Shown: positions 11,863-23,905, counted from the first letter of the stretch. The stretch is 64,000 bases of DNA from Muraenolepis orangiensis (GCA_027704905.1 CM051006.1:1573062-1637061); one strand, 5' to 3'. Numbers and translations: made by a program. The notes: generated by a model not told the origin, from the sequence alone.

Positions 11863-12853
11863 CAGGGGCGGACTGGGGCAAAAAAGCGGGCCGGGACTTT
11901 GTACCCGACCGCCCCTCTCTCCAGGGGGCGGGGATGGGCAGGATGGGGATGAGATATTTCAGGTATGCATTTTAACATCATATTGGACCATATTTCCCAT
12001 AAAACAACTGATCACAGTAGTTTTAAGTTGTTGAAACACCAATTAGCCAACAAAAGGATTATAGTGTCGATGTAACATACAGTGCATGTATGCAGCTGTG
12101 ATTTTAACAGATCATTGATACTGCATGTACGTTGATGACTTACAACCATTCAGCCAACTATGTGTTCCATACTTTACCAGCATCATTTACAGTTTAATCT
12201 AGTCCCCCCCACCCAATTCCGACACCTATTCAAATATTGCTTTTAGTACTTGAAAATAGGATATTTCAAATATTTTGAAGTTGATGGATCACAGACATCA
12301 GAAAGTCATCGCATGCCAATGAATCTCATGCAATGAATATATTTCAGTTTTTTATTTGGACTATGCTAGGGAGTGAATACTCTTACTACTTTACTACTAT
12401 ACGTACCATGCTGAACCAGATAGCTTTGAGATTAAATTCAGTTATTTAGATTATGAGTTACGAAGCTTTTAGCATCATCCTTGCGCTTTGTAGCTTGTTT
12501 AGGTAGCTCCATTTTGCAACACAAACAACTTACCTAGCCTAGCTTACTTTCACACAGCCAACGCGGTCCCATGCATCTCTCTACGCACGCAGAGTCTGAT
12601 TGACGGGTGATAGCCAACAGCTGGAGGGAAAGGGTTGTGACAAACCCACGTCAACCAAAGTTAATTGGCCAGCCGCTACTAGGGAAACTATCTAAACATA
12701 GGCTATCATATTAAAGGCCAACCCCACCTTGTGGGCCATTGGTGCACAACTGCTGCAGTTATTTATTTGGATTTTTATACCGATTACCGGCCCACTGACC
12801 CAGCGGCCCACCGGGAACACTCCCAGGACTCCCGAAGGCGAGTCCGCCCCCTG
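11863..12853. mobile_element. hAT-type non-autonomous element (991 bp)
   Basis: Left end CAGGGGCGGACTGGGGC and right end, in reverse complement, CAGGGGGCGGACTCGCC form terminal inverted repeats with one extra G on the right. No 8-bp duplication of the immediate flanks is visible (GATGAAAG against TTAAAAAC). No transposase ORF. A partial diverged copy starts at 10356. Confidence 0.7.
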
Positions 12854-13040
12854 TTAAAAACCCGGTAATTCATCTACCTAATTGCTACCATGCCTCGCAG
12901 TGTCAATTTTTATTCCTTTATTTTTTTTGTGCTCCCAAATGCACTATGTGTGTAGAGGGAGAGAGGGGGGGAGGAGAGAGGATGGGGGGGGGGGTGCGGA
13001 GACATATAGAGAGCCCAAGATAAGGGAATAGCCCACTTTA
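12854..13040. other. Short noncoding spacer with G and GA runs
   Basis: AT-rich start, then GAGAGAGGGGGGGAGGAGAG and a 10-base G run near 12987. No gene seen. Confidence 0.5.
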
Positions 13041-13170
13041 CATACTCTCTCTCTCTCTCTCATTCTTTTTCTCTCTTTCTCTGTCATTGAGTGTGCACCC
13101 ACAGACACAGGCAAATACTCATATATCTCACTCCATCTCTCTTTTGGATCTCTCTTTTGTATTTGTATCT

Positions 13171-13230
<60 letters not shown>
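13041..13230. repeat. TC-rich tract and (CA)n microsatellite
   Basis: TC repeats at about 13047-13082 are followed by a (CA)n run at about 13172-13226. Simple sequence only. Confidence 0.9.
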
Positions 13231-13233
<3 letters not shown>

Positions 13234-13513
13234 ACTTTAGCCATTGCAAATAGCACAATAATAAACATACCACAATCATAAACTTAAAAATGAAAACTAC
13301 ATTTAAGTTTTAACATGTAAAGCTCAGACCATTACTGCACTACACCCAAACGGAAGGAAACACATGAACTCATAAAGCGTTTGGCGCAAACGCAGGAACA
13401 TGTACTAACATTTTGCTTGTGTCTGTCCAAATCCATTCTGCCAGGGTGCTTTTCAATGTTGTCTTTTATTTTTTATACCAAACGTTTTCTCAGAAGAACT
13501 CCACCCCCCCCCC

Positions 13514-13558
13514 TCCACCCTCCCCTCCCTCCCTCCCTCCCTCCCTCCCTCCCTCCCT
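13514..13558. repeat. (CCCT)n microsatellite
   Basis: About ten CCCT units in a C-rich tract that begins near 13501. Frames through it are Pro- or Gly-rich artefacts. Confidence 0.9.
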
Positions 13559-13797
13559 TACCCCACCCCCCTCTCTTTCAAAATGGCAGCAGCGTCCCAG
13601 CCACCGTGCTGCTGTAAAAGGTATTTTCAATTCCACTAAGAAGCACGGCATGAAAGAGCATTCAATGGAGAAAGAAAACCTTACAAGTAATAAAACTGCT
13701 CTTCCTAAGGGCTTGTGTGGGAACATTCTAGCGTGCTTTAGAGCTTGTGACACATCAGCAGGGAAACACCATGGAACCACCCCAGTGGCGGTACCGG

Positions 13798-13913
13798 AAC
13801 CCAAGCCTTGTTCACATTAAGAGAGAACCCAAGCCTTGTTCACATTAAGAGAGAACCCAAGCCTTGTTCACATTAAGAGAGAACCCAAGCCTTGTTCACA
13901 TTAAGAGAGAACC
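13798..13913. repeat. 28-bp tandem repeat, about 4 copies
   Basis: The unit GAACCCAAGCCTTGTTCACA plus TTAAGAGA is repeated four times with almost no divergence (period 28, for example CCAAGCC at 13801 and 13829), then decays into a partial fifth copy at 13914. This is a young minisatellite. Confidence 0.93.
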
Positions 13914-14354
13914 CAATCTTTGGTGAGATTACCAACAGCTCCGGTAATATAAAAACATAAACTGCCACTCCTTACATCTTCATTTTTGGACGTTATTATC
14001 CCCCTGTTGTTGTTGTTGTTGTTTAAAATGAGCCCATTCAGTCCCCTCCAATATATATACTGGAGACAACCACTCCAGGTACAAGACATGGAGCTATCAT
14101 GGAGCGCCAAGCGTTTCTATTCACCATCTCCACCCTCCCTGGATCCCCACCACCCCCACCAGCACCGTTATCATATGCACTGCCCTGATAACTTTCACTT
14201 TATTCAATTCCCACTTTAGTACCCAAGGCAGCCATGCCCGGTGGCGACCGCTGATCCATATATTATTAAAGGCAACCCTCGTCCTCTTTTCTCTTTTTTT
14301 TTTTTTTGCACTACTTTAGAGAGAGATTTCCTCGGAGGATCGGCATTAGTCCCG

Positions 14355-14362
<8 letters not shown>

Positions 14363-14441
<79 letters not shown>
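14363..14441. repeat. (CT)n microsatellite
   Basis: An uninterrupted CT run of roughly 77 bases after a short C tract. Confidence 0.95.
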
Positions 14442-14445
<4 letters not shown>

Positions 14446-14546
14446 TGCTTCTAATTGATTCCGCTAAACCCTCATGCACCCCGTCGCTTTGTGCGCCTGT
14501 TTATGTACGGCGTACTCCGCTCAGTGTTCACAATGTTAAGACTTGA

Positions 14547-14699
<153 letters not shown>

Positions 14700-14759
14700 C
14701 ATTTCCATCCAGTAATCTCTCATATTATGGTCTGCTCTGGAGCTGAAAGATTGTGACAT

Positions 14760-16850
14760 TGATGGATGGCGCCAGACCTTAGGTTTACATTGAGGATTGT
14801 GCTAACCTGCTTTCAGGACGGGGCTGGCTTGTTTTGGGGCTGTTTGTGTGTTTATGAATATAGAATTAGCTTGTCACGTGATTCGCGATGGAGTTCATGG
14901 CGATGTGGAAAGCATTATACAAATAACAAACCAAAACTGAATAAAAAGATAAACGAACGTATACATACATGACGTGTATTTCTTATATCTCCTCCTGACC
15001 TCCCAAAAGACCATTCAAGGCAAATACATGGTTGTGAAATGTTTTAGCCATGATGGACTGTACATTAGCCATTCCGTTTTTTTCTGTAATCTGCTGTCTA
15101 AATGCAAGATTCCCCAGCTACTTGCATCAGCAGCAAGGTGATGACGCAAGTCGTGTCGTTGCTGAAAACCCTCCTTCCTCCACCTGCTTTGGTTCTGCTC
15201 TGTATGGTATGTTCCACCGTGGGTTCAGAGATCTGATGGAGCCCACAGGGGGGCTTGTGTAGCGGTCCCTCTTGTCAAATGTTGGTATGCTGGTATCTGG
15301 CATCTGTATTAACATGCAGATTTAGATCGTGCAGCGTGGGAGTATACCTTAAAATGTGGAGTGGAACCATACAGCTCAAACTAAAAGTGCAACATCATTC
15401 CATGCCATAATTGGATAAATCGATGACATGGAGATTTCTGACAGAACCGGATCTAACGATCACGTTGTATGATCTGAATGTAATGCATTTGCAAATGTAA
15501 TGGCACGGAGAAGAAGGCTACAACTCAGCTACAAACATATCTTATTAAGCCTATGGCTCTGCAATACACTTTTTATATAGATTTAAACATACATTTAACG
15601 AATACAAACAGATCGATTTCCGTTCATATTCTTACTAAAAAATATGTGTGCATAAGTATATGCATTGACAGAAGTGAGTTGTTTTAATGTTCAGAGAGAG
15701 AAAAACCTGCTATTTAAAAATAAACCAGTGCTTTATTATGAGTGTATCTCAGCTCTTCCATCTTCTAACCCACTCTCCACTCTATCCTAAGCAATGCTCA
15801 CATCGTCGCCGTTACCATAAATCACGCGTTAGCCAGAGGTGGTGTGGAAGCTAGCCCTCTGCTACTGGGGGTTAGCTTCCACCCATCCATAATTTCCCGG
15901 GACGCAGGGTGAAGAGAGCGTGGGCGAGCTAGCTTGCTCCCGCTAAAGTGCCCCAGCGCTACAGGGGGCACATGTTTACTGACAGCCCCACTGAGGCTGC
16001 AAACAATCACCTGCTAGCACGGGTCCCTTCAGGGGCCTTTCCTGTTACATTAATGCATGGGGCCCTTGTCTCATTATTCATCTCAGCTTTGTCCTGGGCC
16101 TGGGGGGTGGGGTAGGGGGGGGGGGGAACTGCTGCGATGGGAGCCACCATGGTGCCTACAAATGGCTACTGGGTCATCTTTAGCATCGCAGGTGCTTGAC
16201 GCACACCCAGAGGGAACACAAGGCCCCCTACTGGGCCCTCTGTAATTTGGTATAATGTAAATTAAAGAGCATCTGCATGTTTGGCCTGAATTAGAATAAT
16301 TAAAAGCGGCACAACATAAGGTGTGTCGTTTATATGCAGACCTTTTACGGCACTCGTGGTGGTAGCGTGCGCTAAAACGGCGGCTTTTCCCCCTTTGGGA
16401 CTGGGTGTTTGTCTTGGTGCACTCGAGAGCACAAGACAGGCTCATTAGCATCTATTTTACTGTGTTCTTTTGTTTAAGGCGATCGACTGGTCTGTCTGTC
16501 TGAATGTGTCTGTCAACTTCCAAGTCCACATTTTCATTTTGTGTTGCTTTCTTAAGACTAGTTCACCTAAGAATATTGTAATTCGCTTTTCGTAAAAAGT
16601 ATTTCAGTCCATGCAATATCAAAATTGCCACCAATGCCTTGTGATATTTGTATGTACAAATAATTACAATATATCGTACCTTCCTAATGGGACCCGTTAG
16701 AACATAAATAATCACTTGATGAGCGAAAATGAAACGTGACTTTGCTGTTCACATTTATTTTTAAGATGAAGGACATCTAAAAGCATATCCTGAAATGACC
16801 TCACATCTCCACGGTAAAATAGATAATAGATAAATAACCTCCCTCTGTGT
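14760..16850. other. 2.1 kb of unique noncoding sequence
   Basis: Mostly non-repetitive, with no convincing ORF, splice pattern or transposon ends. The part from about 15770 to 16450 is less AT-rich and more complex than its surroundings and includes homeodomain-like ATTA/TAAT cores (around 16294-16304). It could be a conserved noncoding region, but nothing here proves it. Confidence 0.4.
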
Positions 16851-16880
16851 GTGTGTGTGGGGGGGGGGGGGGGGGGGGGA
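16850..16880. repeat. (TG)n plus poly-G run
   Basis: TGTGTGTGTG is followed by about 21 consecutive G residues (16859-16879), a low-complexity site prone to length error. Confidence 0.9.
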
Positions 16881-17225
16881 AAGTAACTTTTAAGAATTAT
16901 AATAACATTCACCTTTAGGAGTATGACAATCTCGTGAATGGAGAGGACTCATAACAAGAGAAACAGGAACCGGAAACAGCCAAATATGGACATGGTTTCT
17001 TCCCGGGTGACATCATGCTGGTGGCTCTCATCGTGGAAGGAAACAGCATCAGCATCCGCATCCACATCGTCAGGCCTCCACTGTCACCATCCGGGGGCCA
17101 TGGGGGGGCGGCTGTGCCCTTTCACAGTGTATGTTTCAATGAACCCCCCCATCACCTCTTCACTCATGTAGCGCTAGGGCAACCAGCTTCTGAGAATGAA
17201 GAGAATGTTCTTGTATTATCCTTCC

Positions 17226-17424
17226 ACCACCATCAGCACCACCACCACCACTACCACCACCTACACCACCACCACCTACACCACCACCACCACCTCCACC
17301 TCCTCCTCCACCACCTCCACCACCACCACCTCCACCACCGCCACCTCCACCACCACCACCACCACCACCACCACCACCACCTCCACCTCCACCACCACCA
17401 CCACCACCTCCACCACCACCACCC
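17226..17424. repeat. (CCA)n / (TGG)n trinucleotide repeat, about 200 bp
   Basis: CACCACCAC with frequent CCT, CTA and CCG interruptions. All frames stay open and read poly-His, poly-Thr, poly-Pro or poly-Gly, which is a composition effect and not a gene. Confidence 0.95.
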
Positions 17425-17429
17425 CACAC

Positions 17430-17970
17430 GCTAGCCCTGCCTACCCTGCTGCGTATTGTACATTTCCATACCCACGTTTCACTTTAATCTCCGCTGTCAC
17501 GCTGCAAACCCCTTTATCTGGGACTACCGCATGTGATGTCATTTCATCACAAATGATTTTGAAACGCGCCGTGTCCATTGTTGATTTTTTTCCCTACCAT
17601 TTTTTTTGCTATTCTTCTAAACGTAAGGATTCACATACATGTGCAAATGTACATTTGACTCTTGCTGCACGTGTAATAGGATTTCAAATATTCATTAGAC
17701 ACGATGGCTCTTGATGGAAATGCTTTGATATGGTACTATTGATTCATATGAGCGAAAAGCATAGCCATGTTGAGAGACGCTATTCACAGGACATTAACTC
17801 CAGTGCCATAAGCGGATTTGTGTCAATATTTGGAGGTTACGTTTCCCAATAAAACATAAGTCACACAAAATGGTAAAATTTTGGATTCAAGATGAGATGG
17901 ACGACATTTTCATTTTTTTCTCTCCACTCATTTTTAGATTGGAGTTACTATGCACACTGTGTGTGTAAGC
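17430..17970. other. Noncoding sequence, nothing recognised
   Basis: Non-repetitive AT-rich DNA between the CCA and TG repeats. No supported ORF or element ends. Confidence 0.5.
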
Positions 17971-18131
<161 letters not shown>

Positions 18132-18481
18132 TGTAATGGAAAAATCATATGTTGTCCCTTCTATCACTCTCTGTTTCTTTGACCTTGTGACCCCCCTATA
18201 TAATTCTCCCTATCACCCTTTTGTCCTATTGTCCTGAGGGGTTCTTATCCTTATCCTTATCCTCATCCTCATCCTGCTTGACCAACTGTAATGTTTATCT
18301 CACAGCGGGGGACAGTGGCTATTACAGTCTACAGCTGTTGAGGGGGGGTTGGCATACAACTATTGAGCTGGATCAAAGGCTTGGCCGCTCCTGGTCCAAC
18401 ACCTCTGGCTTCCTCTGCCTGCACGAGAGTTCCTCCGTTCCCGTGCTGGGGATGGGGGTGGTGGAGCCAGGTGATCAAGAC
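18132..18481 (+). mobile_element. LTR of the 19625-20326 family, cut off by the assembly gap
   Basis: Begins TGTAATGGAAAAATCATATG, exactly where the element at 19625 begins. It runs alongside that element with only a handful of differences, including one 6-base CATCCT unit, until the N run truncates it at 18481. Its left flank is the TG microsatellite, unlike the flank at 19624, so it is a separate insertion. Whether it is a solo LTR or the edge of a full element inside the gap cannot be seen. Strand is arbitrary. Confidence 0.75.
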
Positions 18482-19481
18482 NNNNNNNNNNNNNNNNNNN
18501 NNNNNNNNNNNNNNNNNNNNNNNNNNNNNNNNNNNNNNNNNNNNNNNNNNNNNNNNNNNNNNNNNNNNNNNNNNNNNNNNNNNNNNNNNNNNNNNNNNNN
18601 NNNNNNNNNNNNNNNNNNNNNNNNNNNNNNNNNNNNNNNNNNNNNNNNNNNNNNNNNNNNNNNNNNNNNNNNNNNNNNNNNNNNNNNNNNNNNNNNNNNN
18701 NNNNNNNNNNNNNNNNNNNNNNNNNNNNNNNNNNNNNNNNNNNNNNNNNNNNNNNNNNNNNNNNNNNNNNNNNNNNNNNNNNNNNNNNNNNNNNNNNNNN
18801 NNNNNNNNNNNNNNNNNNNNNNNNNNNNNNNNNNNNNNNNNNNNNNNNNNNNNNNNNNNNNNNNNNNNNNNNNNNNNNNNNNNNNNNNNNNNNNNNNNNN
18901 NNNNNNNNNNNNNNNNNNNNNNNNNNNNNNNNNNNNNNNNNNNNNNNNNNNNNNNNNNNNNNNNNNNNNNNNNNNNNNNNNNNNNNNNNNNNNNNNNNNN
19001 NNNNNNNNNNNNNNNNNNNNNNNNNNNNNNNNNNNNNNNNNNNNNNNNNNNNNNNNNNNNNNNNNNNNNNNNNNNNNNNNNNNNNNNNNNNNNNNNNNNN
19101 NNNNNNNNNNNNNNNNNNNNNNNNNNNNNNNNNNNNNNNNNNNNNNNNNNNNNNNNNNNNNNNNNNNNNNNNNNNNNNNNNNNNNNNNNNNNNNNNNNNN
19201 NNNNNNNNNNNNNNNNNNNNNNNNNNNNNNNNNNNNNNNNNNNNNNNNNNNNNNNNNNNNNNNNNNNNNNNNNNNNNNNNNNNNNNNNNNNNNNNNNNNN
19301 NNNNNNNNNNNNNNNNNNNNNNNNNNNNNNNNNNNNNNNNNNNNNNNNNNNNNNNNNNNNNNNNNNNNNNNNNNNNNNNNNNNNNNNNNNNNNNNNNNNN
19401 NNNNNNNNNNNNNNNNNNNNNNNNNNNNNNNNNNNNNNNNNNNNNNNNNNNNNNNNNNNNNNNNNNNNNNNNNNNNNNNNN
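18482..19481. other. Assembly gap (1000 N)
   Basis: Exactly 1000 N, which suggests a placeholder of unknown true size. It separates two contigs. Predicted frames running through it are meaningless. Confidence 0.99.
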
Positions 19482-20097
19482 GGGTGGAATGAGTCTGTTG
19501 CTGAAGGTGCTTCTATATGAGGTCAGCACCTGATGGAGAGGGTGAGAGTTGTTGTCAAGGATACTACGCAGCTTGCGCAGCATCCTCCTCTCAGACACCA
19601 CCAACAAGGAGTCCAGCTGGACCCTGTAATGGAAAAATCATATGTTGTCCCTTCTATCACTCTCTGTTTCTTTGACCTTGTGACCCCCCTATGTAATTCT
19701 CCCTATCACCCTTTTGTCCCATTGTCCTGAGGGGTTCTTATCCTTATCCTTATCCTCATCCTGCTTGACCAACTGTAATGTTTATCTCACAGCGGGGGAC
19801 AGTGGCTATTACAGTCTACAGCTGTTGAGGGGGGGTTGGCATACAACTATTGAGCTGGATCAAAGGCTTGGCCGCTCCTGGTCCAACACCTCTGGCTTCC
19901 TCTGCCTGCACGAGAGTTCCTCCGTTCCCGTGCTGGGGATGGGGCTGGTGGAGCCAGGTGGTCAAGACTTGCATCATTGGGGTGAAAGACAGTATCTTAG
20001 GGGCAGTCCTAAGGAGGGATAAATACTGAGTGTTGCCAGCATTGCGGCGGACTTCCCTATCCTCACCTCATAGGATTCGGGGCTCCCGACAAAGCTT

Positions 20098-20131
<34 letters not shown>

Positions 20132-22283
20132 ACTGTCTGTCTATATGTCTGTTTTGCTACTTGACTACTTGACTACTTGACCACTTGACTACTTGTCTAC
20201 TTGTCTATTTGGATATGTTCATTGTGTTTCTGCTTGCTTGATAAATCTTCAAACTTAATTGAGTTCATGCGTGACAGTTCTTATTGATTGATAATATGCC
20301 TTCTTATTCACGTAAATTTCCACCACAACCCCCAGGACAGCGGCAGCCTTCCTGACCATCCTGCTGATCTTGTTGGCGTCTGCTGACCTCAACCTGCTTC
20401 CCCAGCACACGACACCGGAGAAGATGGCACTGACTACCACCGACTGGTAGAACATCTTCAGCATCGTGTTACAAACGTTGAAGGACGGAGCCTCCGCAGG
20501 AAGTAGAGACGGCTCTGGCCCTTCTTGTAAACAGCCTCAGAGTTCTTGGCCCAGACCAGTTTGTTGTCCAGGTGAACTCCCAGGTATTTATATTCCTGAA
20601 CAACTTCTGCGGACATACCCTTGATGGAAATGGGTGTGGGGGTAGATTTCCTCCTGCGGAAGTCCACCACCATCTCCTTCGTCTTGTCTGTGTTGAGCTG
20701 CATGTGGTTCAGCTCACACCACTCAACGAAGGAGTCCACGACGCCCCTGTACTCCTCATCGTTTCCCTCGCTGACACAACCAACAACTGCAGAGTCGTCC
20801 GAGAACTTCTGCAGATGGCAGGACTCTGAGTTGAACTGAAAGTCTGAGGTGTACAGGGTGAACAGGAATGGGGAAAGAACCGTTCCCTGTGGAGCACCAG
20901 TGCTGCTGACCACAGTGTCAGACACACAGTCCTACAGTCTGACAAACTGTGGACGACCCTTCAAATAGTCTGTAATCCAGGAAACCAGGGAAGAGTCCAC
21001 CTTCATCGCCGTCAGCTTACTCCCCAGCAGGGCAGGCCGGATGGTGTTGAATGCACTGGAGAAGTTAAAAAACATGATTCTCACAGTGCTCCCGGGTCTG
21101 TCCAAGTGGGCGTAGGCACGATGAAGCAGGAAGATGATGGCGTCCTCCACCCAGTTTCGGCTGGTAGGCAAACTGAAGAGGGTCCAGCGATGATCTGACC
21201 AGGGGCCGAAGAAGCGACAGGACCAGCCTCTCAAAGGACTTCAACACTTGGGACGTCAGCGCCACGGTCTATAGTCATTTGAGGTGCTGGGACGTGCCTT
21301 CTTCGGAACCGGCACCAGGCAGGATGTCTTCCACAGCACAGGGACCCTCTCCAGTCTCATGCTCAGGTTGAAGATGTACTGCAGGACTCCACTCAGCTGG
21401 GCAGCACAGTTTTGAGGACCCTCGGGCTGACGCCGTCAGGACCTGCAGCCTTGCCTGGATGGAGCCTGCACAGCACTTTCCTCACCTGCTCAGCTGTGAA
21501 GGTCTGTGTGCCGTGTGTGGGGGCAGGAAGAGTCTCTGTTGTGTTGATGGGGGAGGGGTGAGGTAGTGGTGGGGGAGAGAGAACAGGTATGTTGTCGCTG
21601 GAGAGGGACGGTGGGGGAGGGGGGACAGCAGGAGGGCTGGAGGGGAATGGTTGTAGAGGAGCTGGGGGAGGGGTAGACCGGAGCCCACTCATTGAATCTA
21701 TTGAAAAACAAATTCAACTCGTTGGCCCAGTCAGGACCACCCCCTATTGTCTGGGTACCAGGTTGTTTGTAGCCAGTGATGCTCCTCATGCCACTCCACA
21801 CATCCTTCAGGTTATTCTGCTGAAGTTTGTGCTCCAGCTTCCTCCTGTAGTTGTCTTTGCCCTGCTGGATCCTCTCCTTCAGCTCCCTCTGAACCCGCCT
21901 CATCTGCTCCCTGTCCCCGTCTCTGAAGGCCCTCTTCTTCTCATTGAGCAGGACCTTGATGTCTCGGGTGACCCACGGCTTGTTGTTGCTTGGGAAACAG
22001 TCTCTGTGTACAGTCTCTGTGGGAACAACACTGTCCACACAGAAGTTGACCTTCCAAGAGGAGGAAGGGCAGTGGCGCTGTATTACTCCTTAACATTGGC
22101 ATACAGCAGGTCCAGTGTCTTGTTTTCCCTGGTGGGACAGCCCACAAACTGCTTGAAGGTGGGCAGTGTTGCAGCCAGAGTGACGTGCTTGAAGTCCTCA
22201 GATATCGCGATGAATGCTTCTGGGTGCCGTGTCTGAAGTCTCGCGACGACGGAGTGGGTGACGTCAGACACGAGCGCTGCTCT
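19482..22283 (-). mobile_element. L2/Rex1-type LINE, frameshifted, interrupted by a solo LTR
   Basis: Reads right to left. It keeps the last part of the endonuclease (TLDLLYANVKE), a linker, and reverse transcriptase blocks GKAAGPDGVSPRVLK, SFERLVLSLL, FNFSSAFNTIRPALL, STGAPQGTVLSPFLF and the catalytic HLQKFSDDSAVVG, where FSDD replaces the usual FADD. These are followed by YKYLGVHLDNKL and GQSRLYFLRRL. The coding is split over several frames by indels (near 22040, 21400, 21235, 20930 and 20460), so it is a pseudogene. The C-terminal part is split by the LTR at 19625-20326. The 5' end is lost in GGAAGAGGAGGGG repeats near 22283, and the 3' end disappears into the gap. The mirror copy is at 61573-63657. 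Confidence 0.88.
19625..20326 (+). mobile_element. Solo LTR (702 bp) inserted in the LINE
   Basis: Starts TG (TGTAATGG) and ends CA (CCACCACA), with the direct repeat ACCC on both sides (19621-19624 and 20327-20330). The right arm keeps the uninterrupted site (GGGGGTCC, 63513-63520), which proves the insertion and its exact 4-bp duplication. Contents include TTATCC/TCATCC repeats, a TATA-like GGATAAATACT (20019-20029), CTGT repeats (20098-20135) and ACTTG-rich repeats. There is no coding region. A 4-bp duplication is compatible with Gypsy-type or endogenous-retrovirus-type LTRs; the family is not identified and the strand is arbitrary. Confidence 0.85.
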
Positions 22284-22350
22284 TCCTCTCCCCCCTCCTC
22301 TTCCTCTCCCCCCTCCTCTTCCTCTCCCCCCTCCTCTTCCTCTTCCAGCC

Positions 22351-22381
<31 letters not shown>

Positions 22382-22383
22382 AT
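22284..22383. repeat. CCCCTCCTCTTCCTCTCC repeats and (GTT)n
   Basis: A short array of an 18-bp TC-rich unit (four imperfect copies) next to a GTT run (22352-22377). The mirror in the right arm lies at 61471-61570. Confidence 0.85.
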
Positions 22384-23140
22384 AATTATGATCATCAACA
22401 GTAATCCATTTTCCGTGGAGATGCGGTGGATTTTCCGATAGCAACTCAAGACGAGACGCAATTAATACGACTTTGACCGTATCTTAAAGACGCCTTTTGA
22501 GGTTTACAGGAACACCAGAACCAGAGTTAACAAATCAACCTTAGAGGAAGAACAGGAGCTGGTAGACAACATGCTGGTTATAGGAGGACAATCAACTGGC
22601 TATCAAACAAGCTCTCTGTCTAAAGAGAGACATCACTGAGCAGGCTGTAAAGAATACTACTGCAATATGGGCTGCAGTTGGACTATTGTATTCACAGACA
22701 TAATACAGTATAATAAATACAGTCAGTGGACTATGAGTACCATCACTATGACGACTTGGACCCATACGGTCTAGTCCATGCAGCTTCTGTTCCTAAGGTC
22801 ATTTATTCTGCACACAAGCTTAGATAGTTTTAAGATATCTGGGGGTCATTCTTAAAAGAGAAGGCGTATTTGAATTATTTTTCTAGAAGTGTTTCTTCAA
22901 ACAAACAATGTTTCCTCTGGCGTCCATTAATCACTTCTTTAGCTTGATATTTAAAGAAGGCGGAACAGGAAGAGAGCGTCGTTTATCTCCGGCACTCTAA
23001 AAAGCCGTATAATTAATGAGTGTATTTTAGCCATTGGGTTGTTTGGGTCGTGGTCGTCTCTTCCGGTGTTTTAGAGGTTGAGTAAACAGGCCTTGGTAAC
23101 CGGGGATGGAGAGAAGCTTCTTAAGAGAGGTATTGATACC
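22384..23140. other. Unique noncoding sequence of the left arm
   Basis: No repeat or gene recognised. The counterpart in the right arm (60715-61470) is nearly identical apart from small indels, for example near 22818. Confidence 0.6.
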
Positions 23141-23143
23141 ACT

Positions 23144-23905
23144 GCTGAGCTCTTTAGAGGGTAACTGGATCAGGGGTCCCTCTATGAGGAGTCCCTCTGC
23201 TGAGCTCTTTAGAGGGTAACTGGATCAGGGTCCCTCTATGAGGAGTCCCTCTGCTGAGCTCTTTAGAGGGTAACTGGATCAGGGTCCCTCTATGAGGAGT
23301 CCCTCTGCTGAGCTCTTTAGAGGGTAACTGGATCAGGGGTCCCTCTATGAGGAGTCCCTCTGCTGAGCTCTTTAGAGGGTAACTGGATCAGGGTCCCTCT
23401 ATGAGGAGTCCCTCTGCTGAGCTCTTTAGAGGGTAACTGGATCAGGGTCCCTCTATGAGGAGTCCCTCTGCTGAGCTCTTTAGAGGGTAACTGGATCAGG
23501 GTCCCTCTATGAGGAGTCCCTCTGCTGAAGTCTTTAGAGGGTAACTGGATCAGGGGTCCCTCTATGAGGAGTCTCTCTGCTGAGCTCTTTAGAGGGTAAC
23601 TGGATCAGGGTCCCTCTATGAGGAGTCCCTCTGCTGAGCTTTTTAGAGGGTAACTGGATCAGGGTCCCTCTATGAGGAGTCCCTCTGCTGAGCTCTTTAG
23701 AGGGTAACTGGATCAGGGTCCCTCTATGAGGAGTCCCTCTGCTGAGCTCTTTAGAGGGTAACTGGATCAGGGTCCCTCTATGAGGAGTCCCTCTGCTGAG
23801 CTCTTTAGAGGGTAACTGGATCAGGGTCCCTCTATGAGGAGTCCCTCTGCTGAGCTCTTTAGAGGATAACTGGATCAGGGGTCCCTTTATGAGTCCCTCT
23901 GCTGT
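23144..23905. repeat. 54-bp minisatellite, about 14 copies
   Basis: Unit CTGCTGAGCTCTTTAGAGGG continuing TAACTGGATCAGGGTCCCTC and TATGAGGAGTCCCT. The period is 54 (for example 23251 and 23305), and some copies have one extra G. Because 54 is divisible by 3, part of the array stays open on the minus strand and reads an 18-residue repeat (SRGTPHRGTLIQLPSKEL); copies with the extra G break the frame, so I do not call it a gene. Mirror at 59939-60700. Confidence 0.95.

Larger units (their letters stand above)
10356..12853. mobile_element. Possible composite hAT-type element enclosing a host-like exon
   Basis: The segment 10356 to about 10670 is a diverged copy of the left part of the element at 11863-12853 (shared GACTGGGGCAAAAAAGCGG, CTCTCTCCAGGGGGCGGGGA and GATTTTAACAGAT). 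The outermost flanks resemble each other: TTAAAACC at 10348-10355 and TTAAAAAC at 12854-12861, 7 of 8 equal. The inner left end at 11863 has no matching partner flank. This fits one insertion bounded by the outer ends, with material between the two left ends (ACTACA-rich repeats, TA microsatellite, SINE head, EMC3-like exon). Two independent insertions plus chance similarity of AT-rich flanks remain possible. Confidence 0.45.

Noticed and set aside
13582..13620. Possible first exon ATGGCAGCAGCGTCC ending AG/GTATTT
   Set aside because: Only 12-13 codons, no homolog recognised and no following exon; splice-like ends of this kind are common by chance.
18221..19607. Frames crossing 18482-19481 and 41569-42568
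   Set aside because: They consist mainly of N and have no sequence support.
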